Assembly: GCA_934454125.1 (NCBI GenBank)
Contig: CAKSFA010000005.1
Span: forward strand, 37,165-101,164
From: an uncultured Eubacteriales bacterium
GTDB lineage: Bacteria > Bacillota > Clostridia > Oscillospirales > Acutalibacteraceae
DNA length: 64,000 nucleotides
Direction of reading: 5' to 3'
Shown: positions 26,564 through 33,955 of the stretch, in pieces
Position numbering within the stretch: position 1 is the first letter of the stretch
How the letters are laid out: each line of letters begins with the position of its first letter
Program-made: the position numbers and the translations under genes
The notes under the pieces: model-generated
What the model was told of the DNA's origin: nothing
Databases searched by the model: none
Seen by the model: the letters and a program-made list of their open reading frames with translations, nothing else

Positions 26564-28077
26564 ATACAGCTTGGAGTTGCTTAAAAAGCGGAACAGATAT
26601 ACGAGGTGTAGCAGATGCAGGTGGCGGAAAAACGGTAACCCTAACCGATGATGTAGTGACGGCGATTGCCCATGGTTTTGCGCTGTGGCTGGCAGAAAAA
26701 ACGGGCGTGCCGTGTGATGCATTGGTGGTGGCCGTTGGCCATGATTCTCGAATTTCTGCGCCACGTATTGGGGCTGTATTTCGGGAGGCGCTGGCACAAG
26801 TCGGTGTGCGTGTACTGGATTGCGGTCTGGCCTCAACACCGGCGATGTATTTTGCAATTGCAGAATTTGGTTGCCATGGTGCGGTGGAACTCACAGCAAG
26901 CCATCACCCGTTTGATCGCAACGGGTTTAAATTTTTTACTGCAATCGGTGGTTTGGAAAGCGCTGATATTACTGCAATTTTAACGCATGCCCAGGCAGGC
27001 GAACGGCCACCTGTGGGTCAGGGTAGCATAGAAAAAAGTGATGCTATGGAGCGTTATTGCCGCAGGCTGCGTAATATGATTTTGCAGGGTGTTGGTGCGC
27101 AGCCGGGAGATCAGCCGCTTGCAGGCTTTCACATTGTAGTGGATGCTGGCAATGGTGCTGGCGGTTTTTATGCCGGTAAGGTTCTGCAACCACTGGGCGC
27201 TGATATTTCAGGCAGTTGCTTTTTAGAACCGAACGGCTACTTTCCCAATCATGTGCCAAACCCGGAAGATCCGCAGGCAATGGCAGCAGTTTGCCACGCT
27301 GTGCAAACAGTGAAGGCAGACCTGGGCATTATTTTTGATACGGATGTAGATCGTGGAGGAGCGGTGGACAGTACAGGAGCAGAAATCAACCGCAACCGCT
27401 TGGTTGCTTTGGCAGCAGCTATTGCGTTGGAAGATTGTCCCGGTGGCACGATTGTAACCGATTCAATTACCTCAGACGGCTTGACTGTATTTTTAGAGCA
27501 GCGGTTAGGCGGGCGGCACCATCGTTTTAAACGCGGTTATAAAAATGTCATCAATGAGGCCATTGCACTTAACCAACAGGGAATTGATGCGCCGTTGGCA
27601 ATCGAAACTTCGGGGCATGCTGCGTTTGCTGAAAATGGCTTTTTAGATGATGGAGCATATTTGGTGACGCGTTTAGTAATCCAGATGGTCAAACTGCGCC
27701 ATGAAGGAAGGCAATTGCAGGATCTTTTGCGAGATTTGCAGGAGCCGCTAGAGACGGTGGAACTGCGGTTGCCCATTACTGAGCCAAATTTTTGTACCTG
27801 TGGGGAGAGAGTGATTGCAGCATTAACTGAATTCGCGCGTCAGCAACCACATTGGACGGTGGCACCGCAAAATTATGAGGGAATTCGCTGCAGTTTTGGT
27901 GCACAGGACGGAGATGGATGGTGTTTGTTGCGTCTTAGTGTGCATGATCCGTTGTTGCCGCTCAATATTGAGAGTAATTGTGCAGGCGGCACACGCCAGA
28001 TTGCAAAGGAGTTGGCGCGTTTTTTTGATACGTGCCAAGGGGTAGATATCACGCTGTTGCGGGAGTTTTTAGCATAG
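26557..28077 (+). CDS. Phosphomannomutase/phosphoglucomutase-family enzyme
   Basis: A 506-residue alpha-D-phosphohexomutase, which shifts phosphate between C1 and C6 of a hexose in the cytoplasm to supply sugar nucleotides for glycan synthesis. The active serine lies in TASHHPFDRNG (about 110-120), the magnesium loop is FDTDVDRGG (family DGDxDR, here altered to DTDVDR) and the sugar-binding loop is ETSGHAAF (family ExSGH). Four-domain length and order fit ManB/PgcA relatives. Sugar specificity cannot be decided. It overlaps the acetyltransferase gene and ends in a strong terminator. Confidence 0.85.
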   Translation: MLDTAWSCLKSGTDIRGVADAGGGKTVTLTDDVVTAIAHGFALWLAEKTGVPCDALVVAVGHDSRISAPRIGAVFREALAQVGVRVLDCGLASTPAMYFAIAEFGCHGAVELTASHHPFDRNGFKFFTAIGGLESADITAILTHAQAGERPPVGQGSIEKSDAMERYCRRLRNMILQGVGAQPGDQPLAGFHIVVDAGNGAGGFYAGKVLQPLGADISGSCFLEPNGYFPNHVPNPEDPQAMAAVCHAVQTVKADLGIIFDTDVDRGGAVDSTGAEINRNRLVALAAAIALEDCPGGTIVTDSITSDGLTVFLEQRLGGRHHRFKRGYKNVINEAIALNQQGIDAPLAIETSGHAAFAENGFLDDGAYLVTRLVIQMVKLRHEGRQLQDLLRDLQEPLETVELRLPITEPNFCTCGERVIAALTEFARQQPHWTVAPQNYEGIRCSFGAQDGDGWCLLRLSVHDPLLPLNIESNCAGGTRQIAKELARFFDTCQGVDITLLREFLA

Positions 28078-28096
28078 CAGCCGTTTTGTAGAAAGC

Positions 28097-28125
28097 AAAA
28101 ACCCCGCCGTTTTGGCAGGGTTTTT
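28097..28125 (+). terminator. Terminator after the phosphohexomutase gene
   Basis: AAAAACCCCGCC / GGCAGGGTTTTT stem (one C-A mismatch) with loop GTTTT, 19 bases past the stop. Confidence 0.85.
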
Positions 28126-28945
28126 GTCCCGATTTCATATTTTCGACAGAGTACTTTTAGGAGTAAATGATGAAATTGGGGATCCATGCGTGTTCGTGAT
28201 AGTCGGTTGTGTTGCCCATAAAAATTTTGAGAGAGAAACAAAAAATGGAGAGAGTTTTGGGCAGGACAATGAAAAAAGCATTTGCTTTTTATCACGATCT
28301 GATTTTGCATTGCACAAAATAATTCACGCAATATACACGATGTTACAGTAGAGATGCGTGCAATGGTAATGAGAGAAATTGCTCGCACCTCCTTTTCACG
28401 CTTATGCAATGATAGCAGATAAGCGTAAAGAGCAAATGCGAAGCAGCAGATTTTAAGTTTAGGTGGATTAGCAACACTACAGGTGTGCGCTTGTGTGCTG
28501 ATTTTTAGCAGCATGTACAGTTGCTGAATAATATATTTAGTTTTTATTATACAGCGTATGCAATTGGAAGTCAAGTATTAATTTTGGAAGTAAAATTGGT
28601 AAAAAAGAGTGGTTTTTTGCGTGGAGATGTAAAACAATTGGGGAATTTGTCAAAAATTGAAGGGAAAATTCAAAAAAATTTTGACATTTTTAGAGTAATC
28701 TGAAAAAATAACTGTTATTATTCGATATTAGAATTATAATTTTTGACAAAAAGCTACAATAAAGTTATTAAGTGGAAAGGGTGTGAAGATTTGTTTACAT
28801 AATGAAAATATGAAAATCGTTGGCAAAACGGGAATTGCGAATACTGCTGTCCAGTGTAAATGGTGGCAGAAAACGGTGCAGCTTGCGGGTGGGCGTGACG
28901 GCATAACCGGAATTACATAGTGCAGAGCTGGAGGAGGGCTGAGTT
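28126..28945. other. About 820-base gap with no supported gene, possible 36-codon frame
   Basis: The stretch is AT-rich with no long credible frame. Near its right end are TTGACA (28743-28748) and TATTAA (28766-28771) at 17-base spacing, a weak promoter for the DUF2500 gene. A 36-codon frame runs from ATG 28810 to TAG 28918 and is clearly richer in G and C than its surroundings, with two adjacent tryptophans and glycine-rich ends, but it has no ribosome site. It could be a leader peptide, a structured leader, or chance. Nothing else was seen. Confidence 0.35.
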
Positions 28946-29338
28946 ATGCAGTGGTATTATATGCTGATCATTCTAGCTGTGGCAATTTGTTTGATTGGCG
29001 GATTGATCTATGCACGAACTAAGGTTGCAAAAACTGTAATTACCCATGTGCGCGCAAAGCTGGCTCGCACAGAAACAGAACGCTCAGAGTTTGAAGGGCC
29101 AGATGGAACGCTATATTCAAAAATTACAGCGATGGTGCTAGTATTTCAAACAGAGTATGGCGATGAGTTGAAGTTTGCAGTCAATAATAAACTCAAGGGC
29201 AGGGTGCAGGAACAACAGTGGGGCTATTTGATGTATTGCGGAGATAAACTGCTAAAGTTTGAATGCAAACAAGGAAAGATTGGTATGAAGCGATATTTGA
29301 ACGAAGGAATTTTAAAGTCAAAGTACTTTCGTTCCTAG
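28946..29338 (+). CDS. DUF2500-like small membrane protein
   Basis: A 130-residue protein with one N-terminal membrane helix (about 5-23), then a small beta-rich domain. The layout TM, VAKTVITHVRAK, FQTEYGDELKF, GYLMYCGDKLLKFE resembles the DUF2500 family (E. coli YhhM type), whose function is unknown. GGAGGAGGG lies about 9 bases before the ATG. It precedes a TetR regulator by about 150 bases. Confidence 0.6.
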   Translation: MQWYYMLIILAVAICLIGGLIYARTKVAKTVITHVRAKLARTETERSEFEGPDGTLYSKITAMVLVFQTEYGDELKFAVNNKLKGRVQEQQWGYLMYCGDKLLKFECKQGKIGMKRYLNEGILKSKYFRS

Positions 29339-29486
29339 GCGTAGTTGGTGTTCGAGAATTATTTGCGCTGATAGTTGTTAACAGAAGATATTGTTGCAAA
29401 CAACAATCACCTTGTAATGGGAAATTTAAGAAGAAAAATATGAAATTTTGGGAAAGAATGCGATTAGGCATATGAGGAAAGAACGT

Positions 29487-30068
29487 ATGAGCGTAAGATA
29501 TAAATGTACAGAAAGGACAAAAAATAAGATTAAACTTGCTTTTTTACAGATGACAACCAAAAAACAGGTTAATAAAATTTTTGTAAAAGAGGTTATTGAA
29601 GAGGCAGGAGTTTCTCGTGCATGTTTTTATGTGCATTATAAGAATCTCACAGCGGTGATTCATGAAATCAGTCAAGATACCATTACCGCATTGTTGCATC
29701 TGACAGAGGAAAAAACATACACCGAAAGCTTAGCGCAGGAGATTCTCTGCAACCGTGACCTAGCGCAGTATGTGCAGGAAAATCGTAACACGTTTTCTGT
29801 GCTACTGGGTCCTTACGGAGATCCGGAATTTTTGCAGGAATGGCACGTGCACGTATTAGAACAAATTTCAGGTAGATTGCAGAGAGATAATATTTCTGTC
29901 AATCGGGATATTGAGGATATGATGGAATTTGGTATTGATCGTGTGTTTGATGTGTTGCTGCGAAATTTGGAAAATCCATTTGACGAGTTTTTTAAAGCAC
30001 TGAATATTCTGGATAAATTTATGTTGTGTATGGTAGTAAGTATGCATTATCAACATCTGAAAGCTTAA
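29487..30068 (+). CDS. TetR-family transcriptional regulator
   Basis: A 193-residue repressor-like protein. The N-terminal helix-turn-helix (about 20-60) has IFVKEVIEEAGVSRACFYVHYKNL, the typical TetR pattern in which the recognition helix ends FYxHYxN. The C-terminal helical half would bind an unknown ligand and form a dimer. ATG 29487 is preferred because GAGG lies 9 bases upstream; in-frame ATGs at 29448 and 29472 lack one. It is followed by its own terminator. Its target may be the DUF2500 gene just upstream, but no operator was identified. Confidence 0.85.
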   Translation: MSVRYKCTERTKNKIKLAFLQMTTKKQVNKIFVKEVIEEAGVSRACFYVHYKNLTAVIHEISQDTITALLHLTEEKTYTESLAQEILCNRDLAQYVQENRNTFSVLLGPYGDPEFLQEWHVHVLEQISGRLQRDNISVNRDIEDMMEFGIDRVFDVLLRNLENPFDEFFKALNILDKFMLCMVVSMHYQHLKA

Positions 30069-30072
30069 TGTT

Positions 30073-30101
30073 AAAAACGGCGTAATGACGCCGTTTTTTT
30101 A
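30073..30101 (+). terminator. Terminator after the TetR gene
   Basis: AAAAACGGCGT / ACGCCGTTTTT stem with loop AATG and a T-run. Confidence 0.85.
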
Positions 30102-30169
30102 TGTCGCTTTGCCTGCCGGAAGTATAATTGCTGAATATAGCGGAAACACTAGTGCAGAGGTGAAGCGGT

Positions 30170-30526
30170 ATGGAATATTTGATTGCGTTTGTAGTGGGCG
30201 GAGGAATTTGTGTAATAGGTCAGTTGTTGATCGATTTTACCAAACTTACGCCAGCCAGAATTTTGGTTCTGTTTGTAACAACAGGTGTATTTCTGACGGC
30301 GATTGGTGTTTATGAACCATTGGTAAAATTGGCCGGCGCTGGTGCTACCGTGCCACTGACTGGTTTTGGCTATACCTTGGCTAAAGGAACAATGGAGGCT
30401 GTAGAAAACCAGGGCTTTTTAGGTGCGCTGACCGGTGGTATTGCAGCTGCAGCAGCGGGCATTGGTGCGGCGGTGTGTTTTGGGTATTTGGCAGCACTGG
30501 TGGCAAAGCCGGGAGATAAGTCCTGA
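30170..30526 (+). CDS. spoVAE: Stage V sporulation protein AE
   Basis: A 118-residue, highly hydrophobic protein of the SpoVA DPA channel (the SpoVAEb type). The stretches VGGGICVIGQLLIDFTKLTPARILV and VPLTGFGYTLAKGTMEAV are characteristic. It normally follows spoVAD, with which it shares the DPA-transport job, but here it lies alone about 5.6 kb away on the opposite strand. AGAGG sits 9 bases before ATG 30170. No recognisable sigma-G promoter was found in front. Confidence 0.93.
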   Translation: MEYLIAFVVGGGICVIGQLLIDFTKLTPARILVLFVTTGVFLTAIGVYEPLVKLAGAGATVPLTGFGYTLAKGTMEAVENQGFLGALTGGIAAAAAGIGAAVCFGYLAALVAKPGDKS

Positions 30527-30532
30527 AAAACA

Positions 30533-30565
30533 AAAGCGAGTCGGCGATGGCCCACTCGCTTTGTT
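30533..30565. terminator. Bidirectional terminator, spoVAE and small membrane gene
   Basis: AAAGCGAGT / ACTCGCTTT with flanking A and T runs, placed between two convergent genes. Confidence 0.8.
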
Positions 30566-30570
30566 TTTAT

Positions 30571-30723
30571 TTATTGGATAGAACAGTCGAGGTAATGCTC
30601 TAGGTCTTCTTCGTCCTTCCGTTTTTTTTCCAGATAAACCACAACAGTGGCAACTGCGGCGGCAATGACCGCCACTATAGAAAGAATACCGATAAACCAA
30701 CCGAGCTTGCTGCCGTGTTTCAT
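30571..30723 (-). CDS. Small single-pass membrane protein (50 residues)
   Basis: A 50-residue protein with a membrane helix at about 8-32 followed by a charged tail (EKKRKDEEDLE) and a cysteine near the end. ATG 30723 follows GGAGG by 9 bases, and a consensus-like promoter lies upstream, so it is a real short gene. No family is recognised. Confidence 0.65.
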   Translation of the reverse strand: MKHGSKLGWFIGILSIVAVIAAAVATVVVYLEKKRKDEEDLEHYLDCSIQ

Positions 30724-30763
30724 AATTGAGCACCTCCGTTTAAAATGAAATGTGTTTGCTTTT

Positions 30764-30792
30764 ATGATACCCAAAAATTTGAAAAAAGTCAA
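30764..30792 (-). promoter_or_regulatory. Promoter of the 50-residue membrane protein gene
   Basis: On the minus strand TTGACT and TATCAT are separated by exactly 17 bases. Confidence 0.75.
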
Positions 30793-30829
30793 CTGGTGTG
30801 TGCGATTTTATACTACGGTAAAAATAAAA

Positions 30830-30850
30830 ACAGAGCCGCGGTGGCCCTGT
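30830..30850 (-). terminator. rpsT terminator
   Basis: On the minus strand ACAGGGCC / GGCTCTGT is followed by a T-rich run (one mismatch in the stem). Confidence 0.75.
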
Positions 30851-30867
30851 TTACAGCAAAGTTGCCG

Positions 30868-31131
30868 TTATGCCTGAACAGCATTAAGTTTATGTGCCAA
30901 GGCAGATTTTTTTCTTGCGGCGGTATTCTTATGCAGAATGCCTTTTGCAGCCGCTTTGTCAATAGATCTTAAAGCAACCTTTACGGCTTCAGCACTGTTT
31001 GCATCTTTGTTCTCCAGCGCAAGGTTTGCTTTTTTAATATCAGTTTTCAAAGCTGTGTTGATGGTTTTATTGCGCAGAGTTTTGGTTGCAATCACCTTAA
31101 CACGTTTTTTGGCAGATTTAATATTCGGCAT
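30868..31131 (-). CDS. rpsT: Ribosomal protein S20
   Basis: An 87-residue, basic, fully helical protein of the 30S subunit that binds 16S rRNA. Typical features are MPNIKSAKKRVK at the start, KTLRNKTINTALKT and IHKNTAARKKSALA-like sequence near the end. GGAGGTGG precedes the ATG. The divergent pairing of rpsT with gpr and spoIIP is conserved in Bacillus and Clostridium. Confidence 0.97.
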   Translation of the reverse strand: MPNIKSAKKRVKVIATKTLRNKTINTALKTDIKKANLALENKDANSAEAVKVALRSIDKAAAKGILHKNTAARKKSALAHKLNAVQA

Positions 31132-31168
31132 CGTTCCACCTCCTTATTTGATTGCTTGCGTAAGCATA

Positions 31169-31197
31169 ATCATAGCATAGATACCGGTAAAAAGCAA
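31169..31197 (-). promoter_or_regulatory. rpsT promoter
   Basis: On the minus strand TTGCTT and TATGAT are separated by 17 bases, followed by a leader with a GCTTACGCAAGC hairpin. Confidence 0.7.
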
Positions 31198-31265
31198 TCT
31201 TTTTTTGTGGCTTTGCCCACATTTTTTAACAGAATGATTATAACAGAAAGACAGGAGGATTGCAA

Positions 31266-32135
31266 ATGTTTTTTCGTACCGATCTGGCCTTGGAGTTAAA
31301 AGAGGGTGGTGATCCACAATTATTGAACCTGCCTTGCACAGTAACAGAAACAAGTGGTTGCACCATCACGCGAATGCAGGCGCAAAATGAAAAACAGGGG
31401 ATGTATGTTACCATTGAGATGCCGCCGTTGAGCGATGCGTTGGATCAGGATAACCGGTTGCTGGAAATTGTAGCGGAGGAGCTAGGGCCATTGTTGCCGA
31501 AGAAAGGAACCGTGTTAGTGGCAGGGCTTGGTAATACCGCCATTACGCCGGATGCGCTGGGTGGTCAGGTGATTGAGCAAGTGTTGGCGACCCGTCATGT
31601 AAAAACAGAGCTGGCACGTATCACTGGGCAAGAAGAGTTGCGTGGAGTTGCGGCAGTGAGCACAGATGTACTGGGCAATACCGGTATGGAAACAGCGGAA
31701 ATTTTGCAGGGCTTGGTACAGCAGTTGGAGCCTGCGGCAGTCGTAGTGATTGATGCAATGGCTGCGCGCCGACTGGAACGGTTGGGTAGAGTGGTGCAGA
31801 TCAGTACAGCTGGCATTGCACCAGGTGCAGGTGTAGGTAATCACCGCCCTAAAATTGATACTGCGTTGCTGGGTGTGCCGGTGGTCTCGATTGGTGTGCC
31901 GACAGTGGTGGATGCGGCGACTGTAGCAGCCGATCTGCTTGGTGGCAGTGGTCTGAGTGAGCAGGAACAGGAAACGGTGCGGCGTATGGTTAGTCCCAAT
32001 GGAGCGGCTATGTTTGTAACGCCGCGAGAAATCGACCTGTTAATTCAGCGCAGCGCCCGTATGATTGGCATGGCAGTGAATGTGGCGCTCAATCCCTGTT
32101 TTACTGTTGATGACTTTGAGTTGTTGACAAAATGA
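31266..32135 (+). CDS. gpr: Spore protease GPR (germination protease)
   Basis: A 289-residue aspartic-type protease that degrades small acid-soluble spore proteins when the spore germinates. Family landmarks are RTDLALE near the start, VAGLGNTAITPDALG, TRHV, VIDAMAARR, GIAPGAGVGNHR and GVPVVSIGVPTVVDA. In Bacillus GPR is made as a zymogen with a propeptide of about 15 residues before activation; here only three residues precede RTDLA, so the propeptide is very short or differently placed. ATG 31266 follows AGGAGG by 7 bases. It is followed by spoIIP, the classic order. Confidence 0.95.
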   Translation: MFFRTDLALELKEGGDPQLLNLPCTVTETSGCTITRMQAQNEKQGMYVTIEMPPLSDALDQDNRLLEIVAEELGPLLPKKGTVLVAGLGNTAITPDALGGQVIEQVLATRHVKTELARITGQEELRGVAAVSTDVLGNTGMETAEILQGLVQQLEPAAVVVIDAMAARRLERLGRVVQISTAGIAPGAGVGNHRPKIDTALLGVPVVSIGVPTVVDAATVAADLLGGSGLSEQEQETVRRMVSPNGAAMFVTPREIDLLIQRSARMIGMAVNVALNPCFTVDDFELLTK

Positions 32136-32274
32136 CCTTTCCCCGACAAAAATCGCCGTGTTTTGCCGTTTGCGCTTCATATAATGAGAGAAGTGATTCT
32201 GGAGACAGAAACAAACAGGATGAACAAAACACAGGAGGGTGACACTGGCGTTGAAACACTTCGGGAGGTTGTTT

Positions 32275-33393
32275 ATGGTCATAGAAACAAAACGTGGCAA
32301 ACGGCTGCTAATACGTATGGGAGCTGTTTTAGTAGTTTCCATAGCAGTTGGATGTTTTTCTGTGCGGTTGGTGCCGGCGTTGCTGGCCAGTAAAAATGGT
32401 ACAGCTTTTACTGCTGCAGGTTTTATTATGCCGGAAGGGGCAGTAGAAGCCATGAAAAACGGCTACGATGATGCATACTTTACGGTTTCTGAAGTGGAGG
32501 AAATGGCATCGCAAGGGGCTTCAGTGCCTGATGTGAGCACAAGTTCTGCCATTGCACAGCAGGGACAAAGCGCCTATACACCGCCAGAGCCAGACAACAC
32601 CGTTTATGAAGGTACAGCTTATCCAATCAACGAGATGCAGCTTGCCAATGTGGGTATAAAGTATGAAAATATCACTGTGCGCAATGACACTGACTATGAG
32701 CTAGATATTGCAAATGAGCTGGAACTTTCTCCTGATGTTTCAATCAAAAAAGACGGTACTCCGCAGGTTCTGCTGTATCACACCCATACTGGTGAATCAT
32801 TTTTGAAGACAGAGATGCCCAATTTTTATTCGAGTATGGAGACACGTTCTCGTGATAATGATCTGAACGTCATTGCTGTGGGCAATGAGATTGCTGCAAA
32901 ATTAGAGGCTGCGGGTATTGGTGTTATTCATGACACAACGATACACGACGATCCTTATACCGGGGCCTATAGTCGCTCTTGGGAGACGATTTCTCGTAAT
33001 TTGAAAGAAAACCCCACCATTCAGGTCACCATCGACGTGCACCGTGACGCTTTAGGCGGTGAAACAACTCGTATTAAGCCAACCACAGTGGTAAACGGTA
33101 GAAAAGCCGCGCAGATCATGATCCTTTCCGGTTATGATGGAGATGGTTCGCTGGGCTTTCCCGATTGGGAGATGAATTTGCGTTTGGCGCTGCGGTTGCA
33201 GCAAGACTGCGCCAATATTGAGCAATCGTTCATTCGGCCGCTGAATTTTACAAACAGTCGATATAATATGAACGCCACACATGGCTCTCTGCTGGTGGAG
33301 TTTGGTACAGAGGTCAATACTATTGATGAGGTCAAATATTCTGGACAGTTGTTTGGTGATGCGCTGGTAAAAACGCTGGAGGGCTTAATGTAA
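32275..33393 (+). CDS. spoIIP: Stage II sporulation protein P
   Basis: A 372-residue membrane-anchored amidase/endopeptidase that works with SpoIID and SpoIIM to thin septal peptidoglycan during engulfment. An N-terminal membrane helix (about 10-35) is followed by a low-complexity linker and the amidase-3-like catalytic domain. The domain shows LLYHTHTGESF, NVIAVGNEIA, IDVHRDALGG and LVEFGTEVNT, which contain the zinc-binding histidines and catalytic glutamate. ATG 32275 follows GGGAGG by 6 bases; a TTG at 32251 is an alternative. It sits downstream of gpr, as in Bacillus. Confidence 0.93.
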   Translation: MVIETKRGKRLLIRMGAVLVVSIAVGCFSVRLVPALLASKNGTAFTAAGFIMPEGAVEAMKNGYDDAYFTVSEVEEMASQGASVPDVSTSSAIAQQGQSAYTPPEPDNTVYEGTAYPINEMQLANVGIKYENITVRNDTDYELDIANELELSPDVSIKKDGTPQVLLYHTHTGESFLKTEMPNFYSSMETRSRDNDLNVIAVGNEIAAKLEAAGIGVIHDTTIHDDPYTGAYSRSWETISRNLKENPTIQVTIDVHRDALGGETTRIKPTTVVNGRKAAQIMILSGYDGDGSLGFPDWEMNLRLALRLQQDCANIEQSFIRPLNFTNSRYNMNATHGSLLVEFGTEVNTIDEVKYSGQLFGDALVKTLEGLM

Positions 33394-33423
33394 TCTATTT
33401 TTTGTAATAAATTTGCAAGTACC

Positions 33424-33453
33424 TTCCCAAGCTGTGCAATTATCTGTTATAAT
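33424..33453 (+). promoter_or_regulatory. Candidate promoter for the 141-residue envelope protein gene
   Basis: TTCCCA (33424-33429) and TATAAT (33448-33453) at 18-base spacing, about 45 bases before the ATG. Confidence 0.5.
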
Positions 33454-33498
33454 AGAAATAAAATAACGATCTGATTATATCAGTAATGGAGAATTGCG

Positions 33499-33924
33499 AT
33501 GAAAACAGCAACACAAACGGCTCTTGCGCTCCTGTCGCTTTTGCTGCTTTTGTTTATCGGTCTGCCCGTTGTAGTGCAGGCGCAAAGCACCGAGCAGGAT
33601 CCGTCATCGTCTTTGGAAGAATCGGCGCAGGAAAGTAGTGCTATCTCACTGCCAGAAGTTTTAGTTGAAAGCCGGGCAACCGGTGTGATTTCTGCCGGAA
33701 CAAATGTAACCCCTTCAGGCAAACTGAGAATTTGGCTGGGCATTGCGTTTTGGATGTGTCTGGTAGTGGGAATCTTGGTTATTGCTGCTGTAATTGTTGC
33801 TGCTGCACGTCGGCCTCCCAGAGGTGGTACTGGTAAGAAGCGGTATAAACGTAGACCTATGAGTACCAAGGGCAAACGTATGCTGCCGGAGAAATATTAC
33901 CGTAATTTAAAACACAAACGATAA
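33499..33924 (+). CDS. Secreted/membrane protein of unknown function
   Basis: A 141-residue protein with a signal-like segment (about 7-28, ending VQAQS), a Ser/Glu-rich outer region, a membrane helix at about 78-101 and a strongly basic cytoplasmic tail (about 102-141, many Arg, Lys and Gly). The layout resembles that of the 303-residue protein at 41063-41974. No family is recognised. TGGAG precedes the ATG. It lies between spoIIP and a perfect terminator. Confidence 0.6.
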   Translation: MKTATQTALALLSLLLLLFIGLPVVVQAQSTEQDPSSSLEESAQESSAISLPEVLVESRATGVISAGTNVTPSGKLRIWLGIAFWMCLVVGILVIAAVIVAAARRPPRGGTGKKRYKRRPMSTKGKRMLPEKYYRNLKHKR

Positions 33925-33954
33925 AAAAAGAGGGGATAACATCCCCTCTTTTTT
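33924..33954. terminator. Bidirectional terminator between convergent genes
   Basis: A perfect 14-base stem, AAAAAAGAGGGGAT / ATCCCCTCTTTTTT, with a 3-base loop serves both strands. Confidence 0.9.
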
Positions 33955-33955
33955 A

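Noticed and set aside
28112..28351. 79-codon plus-strand frame after the mutase gene
   Set aside because: Starts in the terminator, has no ribosome site, no recognisable protein pattern.
27873..28574. 233-codon minus-strand frame across the end of the mutase gene and the gap
   Set aside because: It runs through the terminator and antisense to a real gene, with low-quality composition and no ribosome site.
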